Shown here: piece by piece, positions 6,654 through 13,780 of the stretch
Layout: every line of letters begins with the position of its first letter
Position numbering within the stretch: position 1 is the first letter of the stretch
Origin: Solirubrobacteraceae bacterium
GTDB lineage: Bacteria > Actinomycetota > Thermoleophilia > Solirubrobacterales > Solirubrobacteraceae
Direction: 5' to 3'
Assembly: GCA_016462625.1 (NCBI GenBank)
Contig: JAEMSV010000066.1
Location: 1-22,042 of the forward strand
DNA: 22,042 bases
Notes under the pieces: generated by a model
Database searches by the model: none
Told to the model about the DNA's origin: nothing
Seen by the model: the letters and a program-made list of their open reading frames with translations, nothing else
Translations under genes and position numbers: made by a program

Positions 6654-8294
6654 ATGTCCTCAACGGCCGCCACGTCCAATGGCGCCAGCGCCGCCACGAA
6701 CGGGAAGCCCGCATCCGCGGCGCCGACCCCGATCGACACCGGCTCGAAGCTCATCGACAGCGCCCGGCTGGAGCGGCTCGCCGCCCTGGTCCGCACAGAA
6801 GGCCCGCGCGAGCCGCGCGAGGTCGAAGCGCCCTTCACGGGGAAGACGATCGGCACCGTGCCGATGAGCGATGAGGCCGACCTCGCCGCCGCGCTCGAGC
6901 GCGCCCGGACAGCTCAAGCGTCCTGGGCGAAGACGAGCTTCGAGGAGCGCAAGGCGATCCTCATGCGCTTCCACGACCTCGTCCTGAACCGTCAGGCCGA
7001 GGGGCTCGACCTCCTGCAGATCGAGGCCGGCAAGGCCCGCAAGCAGGCGTTCGAGGAGGTCATGGACACCGCGATCACCGCCCGCTACTACGCCAACACG
7101 GCGGAGAGGCACCTGCGGACCGAGCGCCGGCAGGGCGCGATCCCCGTCCTGACGCAGACCTGGCAGCACCACCACCCGGTCGGCGTCGTCGGGATCATCT
7201 CGCCGTGGAACTACCCGCTGACGCTCGCGATGAGCGACGCGGTGCCGGCGCTCATGGCCGGCAACGCGGTGATCCTCAAGCCCGACCAGCAGACGCCGTT
7301 CTGCGCGCTGTGGGGCGTCGAGCTCCTGCGCGAGGCGGGGCTTCCCGCGGACGTCTTCCAGGTCCTCACCGGCTCGGGCGCGCGCCTCGGCACACCGCTG
7401 ATCGAGGGCAGCGACTTCATCATGTTCACCGGGTCGACCGCGACCGGCCGCACCGTCGCCGCGCAGGCCGGTGAGCAGCTGATCCCGTGCTCGATGGAGC
7501 TCGGCGGCAAGAACGCGATGATCGTCTGCGCCGACGCGAACATGGACCGCGTCATCGAAGGCGCCGAGCGCGCGCTGTTCGGCAACGCCGGCCAGCTCTG
7601 CATCTCGGTCGAGCGGCTGTTCGTGCACGCGAGCGTCGCCGACGAGTTCGTGCGGCGGATGTCGGAGCGTATCGGCGAGATGCGGCTGCTGACCGACCTC
7701 AGCTGGCAGGGTGACATGGGCTCGCTCATCTCCGAGACCCAGCTCGAGACGGTGCGCACGCACCTCGAGGACGCCACGGCGAAGGGCGCGCGGATCGTCG
7801 CCGGCGGGAAGGCGCGGCCCGACATCGGCCCGTACTTCCATGAGCCGACCCTCATCGACGGGACCGCCGAGGGCATGACGTGCTTCGCCGACGAGACCTT
7901 CGGCCCGCTCGTCTCGATCTACCGCTTCACCGACGAGGAGGACGCGATCGCGCGGGCCAACGACACGGCCTACGGGCTGAACGCGAGCGTGTGGACGCGG
8001 AACACCGACCGCGGCAAGGCGATCGCGGCACGGCTGCGCTCGGGCACCGTGAACGTCAACGAGGGCTACATCGCGACCTGGGGCTCGACCGACGCCCCGA
8101 TGGGCGGCATGGGCGACTCCGGCCTGGGCCGCCGCCACGGCGCCGAGGGCATCAAGAAGTACACGGAGTCGCAGAGCATCGCGGTGCAGCGGCTCCTCCC
8201 GATCGCGCCGTTCGGGCCGCTGTCACCGCAGATGTGGGCGAAGGTGATGACGCTGAGCCTGAAGCTGCTCAAGCGCGCGCCCGGGATCAAGTAG
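6654..8294 (+). CDS. NAD(P)-dependent aldehyde dehydrogenase (succinate-semialdehyde dehydrogenase-like, GabD2 type)
   Basis: This is a full ALDH-superfamily enzyme of 546 residues that oxidises an aldehyde to a carboxylate in the cytosol. Catalytic residues are visible: N186 (SPWNYPLTL), K209 (ILKPDQQTP), the cofactor loop FTGSTATG (258-265), general base E282 (MELGGKN) and nucleophile C316 (NAGQLCISVER). The NAGQLC context and general pattern resemble the actinobacterial GabD2 group, often annotated succinate-semialdehyde dehydrogenase. Substrate is not proven by sequence. The first 55 residues are Ala/Ser/Thr-rich and of low complexity, an extension beyond the usual family start. A GGAGG site (6641-6645) lies 8 bases before the ATG, which supports that start. 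The gene ends convergently with the minus-strand hydrolase, overlapping it by 8 bases. Confidence 0.92.
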   Translation: MSSTAATSNGASAATNGKPASAAPTPIDTGSKLIDSARLERLAALVRTEGPREPREVEAPFTGKTIGTVPMSDEADLAAALERARTAQASWAKTSFEERKAILMRFHDLVLNRQAEGLDLLQIEAGKARKQAFEEVMDTAITARYYANTAERHLRTERRQGAIPVLTQTWQHHHPVGVVGIISPWNYPLTLAMSDAVPALMAGNAVILKPDQQTPFCALWGVELLREAGLPADVFQVLTGSGARLGTPLIEGSDFIMFTGSTATGRTVAAQAGEQLIPCSMELGGKNAMIVCADANMDRVIEGAERALFGNAGQLCISVERLFVHASVADEFVRRMSERIGEMRLLTDLSWQGDMGSLISETQLETVRTHLEDATAKGARIVAGGKARPDIGPYFHEPTLIDGTAEGMTCFADETFGPLVSIYRFTDEEDAIARANDTAYGLNASVWTRNTDRGKAIAARLRSGTVNVNEGYIATWGSTDAPMGGMGDSGLGRRHGAEGIKKYTESQSIAVQRLLPIAPFGPLSPQMWAKVMTLSLKLLKRAPGIK

Positions 8295-9306
8295 TCGCGG
8301 AGAGCCAATCTCCGAGGACGCGCGTCACCTGCTGGCGCGCGTCGTTGTGCACGAAGTGCTCGGCGCGCTGGACGACCTCGATCCGCAGGTCGTTCTCCAC
8401 GAACTCCCACGTCCCGTTCAGCGCGTCGATCAGCAGGAACTCGTCCTGCTCGCCGAAGATGCACAGCGTCGGGCACTTGATCTTCAGGTCGGTGCTCGGC
8501 GCCGGGTACGGCTCCGCCGGCCAGTTCGCGCCGTAGTAGTTCAGCGCCCCCTGGATCGACGTCATCTTCATCGCCTGGAGGTGCCGCGGCAGGTCCTTCG
8601 GCTCCTTCACCGACAGGATCAGCGCGAGCGCCAGCGGGGTCACCCGGGTCTGGACGTAGAACATCTTCTTCGCCATCTGCTCGGGCAGTGCGCGGTGTGC
8701 CGCGTCGGGCAGGCGGAACGCCTGGGCGTACTGCGCGGCCGCCTGCTGCTTCGGGTTCTGGAAGCGCTCCCGCTCGATCCCCCACGGGTGCGGGCAGTTG
8801 AGCACCGCCAGCCGCTCCACGAACTCCGGTGCTCCTCCCGCGAGGCCCCAGCAGGCGCCGCCGCCCCAGTCGTGGCCGATGAGGGTCGCGCGGTCGAAGC
8901 CGGCGTCCTTGATCACGTACGCGAGGTCGACCGCGAGCTCCTCGACGCGGTACTTCTCGACCTCGGTCGGCTTGTCGGACTTGTGGTAGCCGCGCATGTC
9001 GAGCGCGGCAACCGTGTAGTCGTTCATGAACGCCGCCATGAGGTGGCGCCACGTCCACCACCAGCCGGGGAAGCCATGCACGAACAGGAGCAGCTTGTCC
9101 CCCGTCCCCGCCTTGGCGTAGTGCAGGCGGACGTCGCCGTTCTGCACGTAGTGGAACGTCGCGGCGCGCTCGAGCTGGCGAACGGAGGATTCGGTGGTGA
9201 GCGCACGCGCCGTGCCCGTCACCGCCGTGTTCGCCAGCGCGAGCACGCCGGCTCCGGTCCCTGCGTCCCGGAGCAGCCGTCGTCTCGTACTGCGTCGCGT
9301 AACCAT
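8287..9306 (-). CDS. Tat-exported alpha/beta hydrolase, epoxide-hydrolase-like
   Basis: This 339-residue protein begins with a twin-arginine signal (STRRRLLRDAG, residues 6-16), a hydrophobic stretch (about 17-30) and a possible cleavage near ARA-L (33-36). It is therefore predicted to be exported folded. The mature enzyme has the epoxide-hydrolase/dehalogenase fold: oxyanion HGFP (77-80), nucleophile D146 (GHDWGG), a probable acid at D288 (FGEQDEF) and His at H317 (AEHFVH). NYYGANW (257-263) in the lid region resembles the substrate-activating Tyr region of epoxide hydrolases. The epoxide hydrolase assignment is by motif only. The ATG at 9306 lies 9 bases behind a near-consensus -10 box, and no Shine-Dalgarno is present. 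The tail overlaps the aldehyde dehydrogenase tail convergently. Confidence 0.9.
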   Translation of the reverse strand: MVTRRSTRRRLLRDAGTGAGVLALANTAVTGTARALTTESSVRQLERAATFHYVQNGDVRLHYAKAGTGDKLLLFVHGFPGWWWTWRHLMAAFMNDYTVAALDMRGYHKSDKPTEVEKYRVEELAVDLAYVIKDAGFDRATLIGHDWGGGACWGLAGGAPEFVERLAVLNCPHPWGIERERFQNPKQQAAAQYAQAFRLPDAAHRALPEQMAKKMFYVQTRVTPLALALILSVKEPKDLPRHLQAMKMTSIQGALNYYGANWPAEPYPAPSTDLKIKCPTLCIFGEQDEFLLIDALNGTWEFVENDLRIEVVQRAEHFVHNDARQQVTRVLGDWLSATT

Positions 9307-9307
9307 A

Positions 9308-9328
9308 CGAGCCGTACTATACGACTCG
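9308..9328. promoter_or_regulatory. 21-bp palindrome overlapping the -10 box, candidate operator
   Basis: CGAGCCGTA-CTA-TACGACTCG pairs at 8 of 10 positions around its centre (consensus CGAGYCGTA-N3-TACGRCTCG). It covers the -10 box of the hydrolase promoter and ends one base before the start codon. That is a typical repressor position. The protein that binds it is unknown; TetR-family proteins favour sites of this size. Confidence 0.6.
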
Positions 9329-9343
9329 CACTGTTCGCGTCAA
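9316..9343 (-). promoter_or_regulatory. Strong sigma70-type promoter for the Tat hydrolase gene
   Basis: On the minus strand TTGACG (9343-9338) and TATAGT (9321-9316) are each one base from consensus and are separated by 16 bases. This is the best promoter in the window. The -10 box ends 9 bases before the ATG, so the mRNA should be leaderless or nearly so. The whole promoter fits in the 43-base gap after the GGDEF/HD-GYP gene. Confidence 0.75.
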
Positions 9344-9349
9344 GCCGGT

Positions 9350-11317
9350 TCAGCCGGCCAGCCGCTCCGGCGCGACGGCGAGCACCGCGGCGAACGCGCT
9401 GACCACCTGCGGATCGAACTGCGTGCCCGCGCAGCGGTTGAGCTCATCGAGCGCCGCCGCGACACTGCGGCCCTGCGAGTACGGACGATCCGACACCATC
9501 GCGTCGAAGGAGTCGCAGACGGCGATGATCCGCGCGCCGAGCGGGATCTCCTCACCGCGCAGGCCGTCGGGGTAGCCGTCGCCGTCCCAGCGCTCGTGGC
9601 TCGCGCGGACCAGCTCGCCGACCGACTGCATCCCCGGAGAGGCCGCGAGGATCCGCTGGCCGATGATCGTGTGCTGGCGCATCAGCTGCCACTCATCGTC
9701 GGTCAGCGGCCCCGGCTTGTGGAGGATCTCGTCGGGGACCGCGACCTTGCCGACGTCGTGGAGCTCGGCGCCGCGGATCACCGTGTCGAGCTCATCGTCG
9801 GCCAGGCCGAGCTGCACGCCGACCATCTGCACCAGCCGGGCGACGTCGCCGTTGTGCTCGTCGAGATCGGGCTCGGTCTCCCGCACGACCGCCAGCAGGA
9901 GGTCGCGAGCCTGGCGGCGGACCGGCTCGCGGCGCTCGGCCTTGCGGGCGTACATGCGCTGGTCGGCGAGCCGCAGCGCGTCCGCGGGCGCGGGCGCATC
10001 CGTGGGAATGGCCACGGAGCCCACCGACGCCGTGATCGCGAACCCGTCGCCATGCTCGCGCAGCGCCGAGCGGGCGTGGACGACCAGCGTGTCCGCCCCC
10101 GCGGTCGAGTACAGCGCGCAGAACTCGTCGCCCCCGAGCCGGTACGCGCGCCCGTGTCCGGCGACCGCCTCGGCGAGCCGGTGGCCGAGCCGCTGCAGCA
10201 GCGCGTCGCCGGCCGCGTGGCCGAACGTGTCGTTGTAGGTCTTGAAGCCGTCGAGATCGAAGAACGCCAGCGTCGCGGGACCCTCTTCGGCACAGACGAG
10301 CTCCAGGTCCTCGATCAGGGCCCGGCGGTTCGGCAGCCCGGTGAGCGCGTCCGAGCGCGCCTCGGTGCGGCTCGCGCGCAGCAGCCCGAGCCGCTCGTTG
10401 TAGTCCAGCGACGCCCGCAGCCCGGCGATCAGCGTCGCCGCGCCCGCCAGGACCACCGTGATCGTCCCGAAGCTCCCCGTCAGGCCGGCCGCCACGAGCA
10501 GGCCGACGGACGCGAACGCGCAGATCGCGGGGAAGAGACCGTCGTGCCACGACGGCTCGGTGACGACGGATGCCTTGTCCTCCGGCATCCACGCCGCGAG
10601 CGCGACGAGGAGGAACGCGAGCGGCCACGCCGTGTCCAGGACGCCGAGCTCGACGTAGCTCCCGGCCGCCTCCTGCGAGGCGTAGACCACGTCGGCCACC
10701 GCGGCGACCACGATGCCGCCGCCCAGCACGCCGAGCTGCCGGCCCGGGCGCCAGCCGGTCACGCTGAACCGCACGGCCACGACCGCGAGCACGATGAGGC
10801 CGAGCGCCGGGTAGATCACGGCCTCGAGGATCTCGGCGCTGCCCTCGTAGGACTCGCGCAGGGGCTCGAGGACGAGCGCGGCGAGGAAGGCACCGGCCGT
10901 GGCACCCACCAGGATGCCGTCGAGCCACGCCATCCCACCCAGCTCCGACGTTCGGTCGCGGTGCAGCAACGCCAGCCCGGCGAAGAGCACGCCGTAGGCC
11001 GCGAGGTAGAGGACGTCGGAGGCCGACACGATCGGCCCGGAGCCGGCCGGCTCGACCTGGACGAACCAGAAGATGTCCGCCGCCACCCAGGCGACGACGC
11101 CGGTCGCGATCAGGATCCACGCCGGGCGGTCGACGGCGACGAGCGCCGGCCGCAGGCAGACGAGTCCGGCCGCGATGAGCGAGGTCGCGACGTACAGCCA
11201 CGTGGGCGCGCCCACGTCCGGGCGCGCGAGAGCGACCGCGGCGTGCGCGGCGACCAAGAGGAATCCCGCCGCGAGACTCGCGCGGACCAGCATCCGGAGG
11301 CCCATCGCGACTCGCAT
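9350..11317 (-). CDS. Membrane-bound GGDEF plus HD-GYP cyclic-di-GMP signalling protein
   Basis: This 655-residue protein carries both synthesis and breakdown domains for c-di-GMP. Residues 1-300 hold about nine hydrophobic segments, an unnamed membrane sensor. A diguanylate cyclase domain follows (about 322-460), with DALTGLPNRR (323-332), metal/substrate region FFDLDGFKTYNDTFGH and an intact GGDEF (395-399). The RxxD inhibitory site expected five residues before GGDEF is absent (AGHG there), so product feedback through that site is unlikely. The HD-GYP phosphodiesterase domain (about 470-645) has HD at 520-521 (LHDVGK), H549, HE at 574-575 and GYP at 581-583. The frame is open further upstream, but that part is a shadow of the P450 gene. 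The ATG at 11317 gives a natural membrane N-terminus. ATGs at 11305 and 11293 are alternatives, and none has a clear ribosome site. Confidence 0.9.
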   Translation of the reverse strand: MRVAMGLRMLVRASLAAGFLLVAAHAAVALARPDVGAPTWLYVATSLIAAGLVCLRPALVAVDRPAWILIATGVVAWVAADIFWFVQVEPAGSGPIVSASDVLYLAAYGVLFAGLALLHRDRTSELGGMAWLDGILVGATAGAFLAALVLEPLRESYEGSAEILEAVIYPALGLIVLAVVAVRFSVTGWRPGRQLGVLGGGIVVAAVADVVYASQEAAGSYVELGVLDTAWPLAFLLVALAAWMPEDKASVVTEPSWHDGLFPAICAFASVGLLVAAGLTGSFGTITVVLAGAATLIAGLRASLDYNERLGLLRASRTEARSDALTGLPNRRALIEDLELVCAEEGPATLAFFDLDGFKTYNDTFGHAAGDALLQRLGHRLAEAVAGHGRAYRLGGDEFCALYSTAGADTLVVHARSALREHGDGFAITASVGSVAIPTDAPAPADALRLADQRMYARKAERREPVRRQARDLLLAVVRETEPDLDEHNGDVARLVQMVGVQLGLADDELDTVIRGAELHDVGKVAVPDEILHKPGPLTDDEWQLMRQHTIIGQRILAASPGMQSVGELVRASHERWDGDGYPDGLRGEEIPLGARIIAVCDSFDAMVSDRPYSQGRSVAAALDELNRCAGTQFDPQVVSAFAAVLAVAPERLAG

Positions 11318-11378
11318 CGGCGGTCGGCCGTCTCGGCTTGAGAGACGCGCGCGATTCCCCGACGCTCGTCGCCGGAAT

Positions 11379-12431
11379 TCAGGTGCGGGCGACCACGCGG
11401 AGCGGAACGATCGCGGGACCCTGCAGGTGGCGCTCGCGGTCCCACGCCACGTCGCCGGCCGGCGCGAGCTCGGTCGTCGCGGCGAGCACGGTCTGCAGCA
11501 GCACCTTGGCCTGGCGGCGTGCGAGCCCGGCGCCGGGGCAGCGATGCGCGCCCGCCCCGAACGCGACGTGCGACGCGTCGCGGTCGACGTCGAACCGCTC
11601 CGGGTCGGGATGCGCGCCGGCGTCGCGGTTGGCGTGGTCCAGCCGGCACGCGACAAGCGCGCCCGCAGGCAGCGCGGTGCCGTCGACGGTCACGCCCTCC
11701 CCGGCGACCTTCCGCAGGACGAAGCGCAGCGGCGGGTCGCGGCGCAGCGCCTCCTCGACGGCGAGCGGCGCCTGCCCGGGCTCAGCACGGAGCCGGGCCT
11801 GCAGCTCGGGGTCGCCGGCGGTCGCCAGCAGGACGCCCGCGCTCAGCCGCGCGCTCGTGACGATCCCCGCGACCACCAGGAGCCGAACGAGGCTGCGGAC
11901 CTCGCGGGGCCGGAGCTGCGCCTGCCCGCGCGCGCCGGTGACGACGATGCTGATCCCGTCGCCCATCGGGCACGACCGGCGCGAGGCCGCCCACTGCGCG
12001 ACCGCGATGTTCAGCTCGGCGAAGACCGCGTGATCGGCGTCCTTCCCGTCGGCGACCTCCGCCACGGCGTCGCCGAAGCGCAGCAGATCGCCGGCGCGTT
12101 CCTGATCGATCCCGAGCTGCGCCGCGGTCGCCGCGGCCGCCAGCGGGCGGGCCAGCTCACGGACGGCGTCGCCCTGGCCGGCGGCGAGCATCGGCGCGAG
12201 GAGCTCCCGCGCGATCGCCGCGATCCGCTCGTCCGTGACCGCCGTGGCGCGAAGGGAAGCCGCGACCAGGCGCCGGACCACCGCGTGCTCGGGCGGGTCG
12301 GCGCCGATCAGCACGCGATCGAGATCGCCCATCGGCTCCGACGAGAACCGCGCCGGGTCCCCGAGGACCGCGCGCACCTCCGCGTCGGAGCGGACCTCCC
12401 ACCAGCCCGTCCGTGGGTTGCGCTCGATCAC
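11379..12431 (-). CDS. Short cytochrome P450
   Basis: This is a haem monooxygenase-family protein of 350 residues from the GTG at 12431. The haem loop FGAGAHRCPGAGLAR carries the ligand Cys, and the K-helix ExxR appears as EEALRRDP. PERFDVDR and the ADPPEHAVVRRLV region also match bacterial CYPs. The I-helix reads AGIVTSAR where most P450s have AGxE/D-T-T. The Thr is kept, but the acidic residue used for proton delivery is Val. The enzyme is short for the family (about 400). Starts at GTG 12464 or TTG 12485 would add 11 or 18 residues. GTG 12431 is preferred because TAGCCT lies 7 bases ahead of it and the product then begins at the conserved NPRTGWWEV. No ferredoxin or reductase gene is nearby. 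The GGDEF/HD-GYP gene follows 61 bases downstream. Confidence 0.85.
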   Translation of the reverse strand: MIERNPRTGWWEVRSDAEVRAVLGDPARFSSEPMGDLDRVLIGADPPEHAVVRRLVAASLRATAVTDERIAAIARELLAPMLAAGQGDAVRELARPLAAAATAAQLGIDQERAGDLLRFGDAVAEVADGKDADHAVFAELNIAVAQWAASRRSCPMGDGISIVVTGARGQAQLRPREVRSLVRLLVVAGIVTSARLSAGVLLATAGDPELQARLRAEPGQAPLAVEEALRRDPPLRFVLRKVAGEGVTVDGTALPAGALVACRLDHANRDAGAHPDPERFDVDRDASHVAFGAGAHRCPGAGLARRQAKVLLQTVLAATTELAPAGDVAWDRERHLQGPAIVPLRVVART

Positions 12432-12438
12432 GGCATGC

Positions 12439-12444
12439 AGGCTA
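12439..12444 (-). promoter_or_regulatory. Candidate -10 box for the P450 gene
   Basis: On the minus strand TAGCCT is followed by 7 bases and then the GTG at 12431. It matches the spacing of other starts in this window that lack a Shine-Dalgarno sequence. No clear -35 hexamer is seen, but the shared 20-bp element (12451-12470) lies just upstream. Confidence 0.35.
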
Positions 12445-12450
12445 CGGGGC

Positions 12451-12470
12451 GGCCAAGTCTTCACACCGGG
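12451..12470 (-). promoter_or_regulatory. Shared upstream element, copy 1 (before P450)
   Basis: Read on the minus strand this is CCCGGTGTGAAGACTTGGCC. It matches copy 2 at 13758-13778 on the plus strand, except for one substitution and one single-base indel. In both places it points at a gene start lacking a Shine-Dalgarno sequence. It lies in the divergent gap between the P450 and the phytase-like gene. Confidence 0.55.
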
Positions 12471-12541
12471 GTCACCGGACAGCAACGACCGGGCGGCGCC
12501 CGCCCTCCAGCCTCCGGGGCCCCAACCCAGGAGGCATCTCG

Positions 12542-13735
12542 ATGCGTCTCGTCCCGGCGGCCCTCGCGGCCACCGTCGCCCTCGGCCTCACGGCCACTCC
12601 CGCATCCGCCGACACCCTGCTCAGCCGCGCGATCCTCCCGGCGGACGCCTACCAGGAGGGCCCGCCGTCCGGCGCTGCCGTCGCCCCGAACAACGGGGTC
12701 ACGCCGCCGTTCCCGGGCCAGCCGATCCCGGGCTTCTCCGCCGTACTGAAGATCACGAACACGACGTTCTGGGCGATGCCCGACAACGGGTACGGGGCGA
12801 AGGGGAACTCGGCCGACTTCCTCCTGCGCCTGTACAAGATCCGCACGTCCCCGAAGACGATCTTCGGCGGCAGCGGCAAGGTCACCGTCCTCGACCGCGT
12901 CCAGCTCCGCGACCCGGACGGCAAGGTCCCGTTCCCCATCGCCCGTGAGGACCGCCTGCTGACCGGCGCGGACTTCGATCTCGAGTCGGTGCGCCTGGCG
13001 AAGGACGGCACCTTCTGGTTCGGCGAGGAGTTCGGCCCGTACCTCGTGCACGTCGACGCGACCGGCAAGGTCCTCGACGAGCCGATCCAGCTCCCTGGCG
13101 TCAAAGCGCCGCAGAACCACACGCTCGGCAGCGAGACCCCGAACCTCCCGGGCAGCCGCGGGTTCGAGGGCATGGCGCTGAGCAAGGACGGCACGAAGCT
13201 CCACCCGATCCTCGAGGGCGCGCTGACGACCGACCCCGACCCGCGCCGCCGCTGGGTCCGCGAGTTCGACCTCGCCACGAAGCAGTACACGGAGCGCTCG
13301 TGGCAGTACCGCACGGACGCGGACTTCCCCGGCGCGGTCATCGGCGACTTCACCGCGCTGGACCAGAACCGCTACCTCGCCATCGAGCGCGACGACTTCC
13401 AGGGCGCCGAGGCCCGGCAGAAGAAGATCTACCTCGTCGACCTGCGCAAGACAGACGCGGACGGCTACCTGAAGAAGACCCGGATCCTCGACCTGCTGAA
13501 GCTCGCCGACCCGTTCGGCGTGTCGCTGCCGGCGCGGCCGGGCGAGTTCGGCGTCGGCAGGCGGTTCTCGTTCCCGCTGCAGTCGGTGGAGAGCCTCGAG
13601 GTCATGAGCAGGGGCGTCCTGCTCATCGCCAACGACAACAACTACCCGGGCAGCGACGGCCGCTGGACGAGCCGGGACAAGCCGGACGACACCGAGCTCA
13701 TCACGGTGTTCGCCCCGCGGCTGCTCCAGCCGTAG
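12542..13735 (+). CDS. Secreted phytase-like esterase family protein
   Basis: This 397-residue protein has a Sec signal peptide (hydrophobic stretch at residues 4-20, likely cleavage after ASA at residue 23). The mature part matches the phytase-like domain family, often annotated as 'esterase-like activity of phytase'. Supporting patterns are FWAMPDNGYG, GADFDLESVRLAKDGTFWFGEEFGPYL, GFEGMALSKDGTKL and ESLEVMSRGVLLIANDNN. The fold is expected to be a beta-propeller. The true substrate, a phosphoester or carboxyl ester, is not established. A strong AGGAGG site (12529-12534) lies 7 bases before the ATG, fixing the start. The same frame is open further upstream, but without a signal sequence or ribosome site. 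It diverges from the P450 gene, and another secreted enzyme follows 45 bases downstream. Confidence 0.88.
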   Translation: MRLVPAALAATVALGLTATPASADTLLSRAILPADAYQEGPPSGAAVAPNNGVTPPFPGQPIPGFSAVLKITNTTFWAMPDNGYGAKGNSADFLLRLYKIRTSPKTIFGGSGKVTVLDRVQLRDPDGKVPFPIAREDRLLTGADFDLESVRLAKDGTFWFGEEFGPYLVHVDATGKVLDEPIQLPGVKAPQNHTLGSETPNLPGSRGFEGMALSKDGTKLHPILEGALTTDPDPRRRWVREFDLATKQYTERSWQYRTDADFPGAVIGDFTALDQNRYLAIERDDFQGAEARQKKIYLVDLRKTDADGYLKKTRILDLLKLADPFGVSLPARPGEFGVGRRFSFPLQSVESLEVMSRGVLLIANDNNYPGSDGRWTSRDKPDDTELITVFAPRLLQP

Positions 13736-13757
13736 GCGCGTTTCCAGGACGCGGGTA

Positions 13758-13778
13758 CCCGGTGTGAAAGTCTTGGCC
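13758..13778 (+). promoter_or_regulatory. Shared upstream element, copy 2 (before transglycosylase)
   Basis: GGTGTGAAAGTCTTGGCC (13761-13778), preceded by CCC, closely repeats the element before the P450 gene in the opposite orientation. It ends two bases before the GTG start at 13781. There is no Shine-Dalgarno sequence or TANNNT box between it and the gene. Confidence 0.55.
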
Positions 13779-13780
13779 GG

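Noticed and set aside
9194..11341. Long plus-strand open frame opposite the GGDEF/HD-GYP gene
   Set aside because: No domain pattern is seen, and the minus strand holds the intact GGDEF and HD-GYP motifs.
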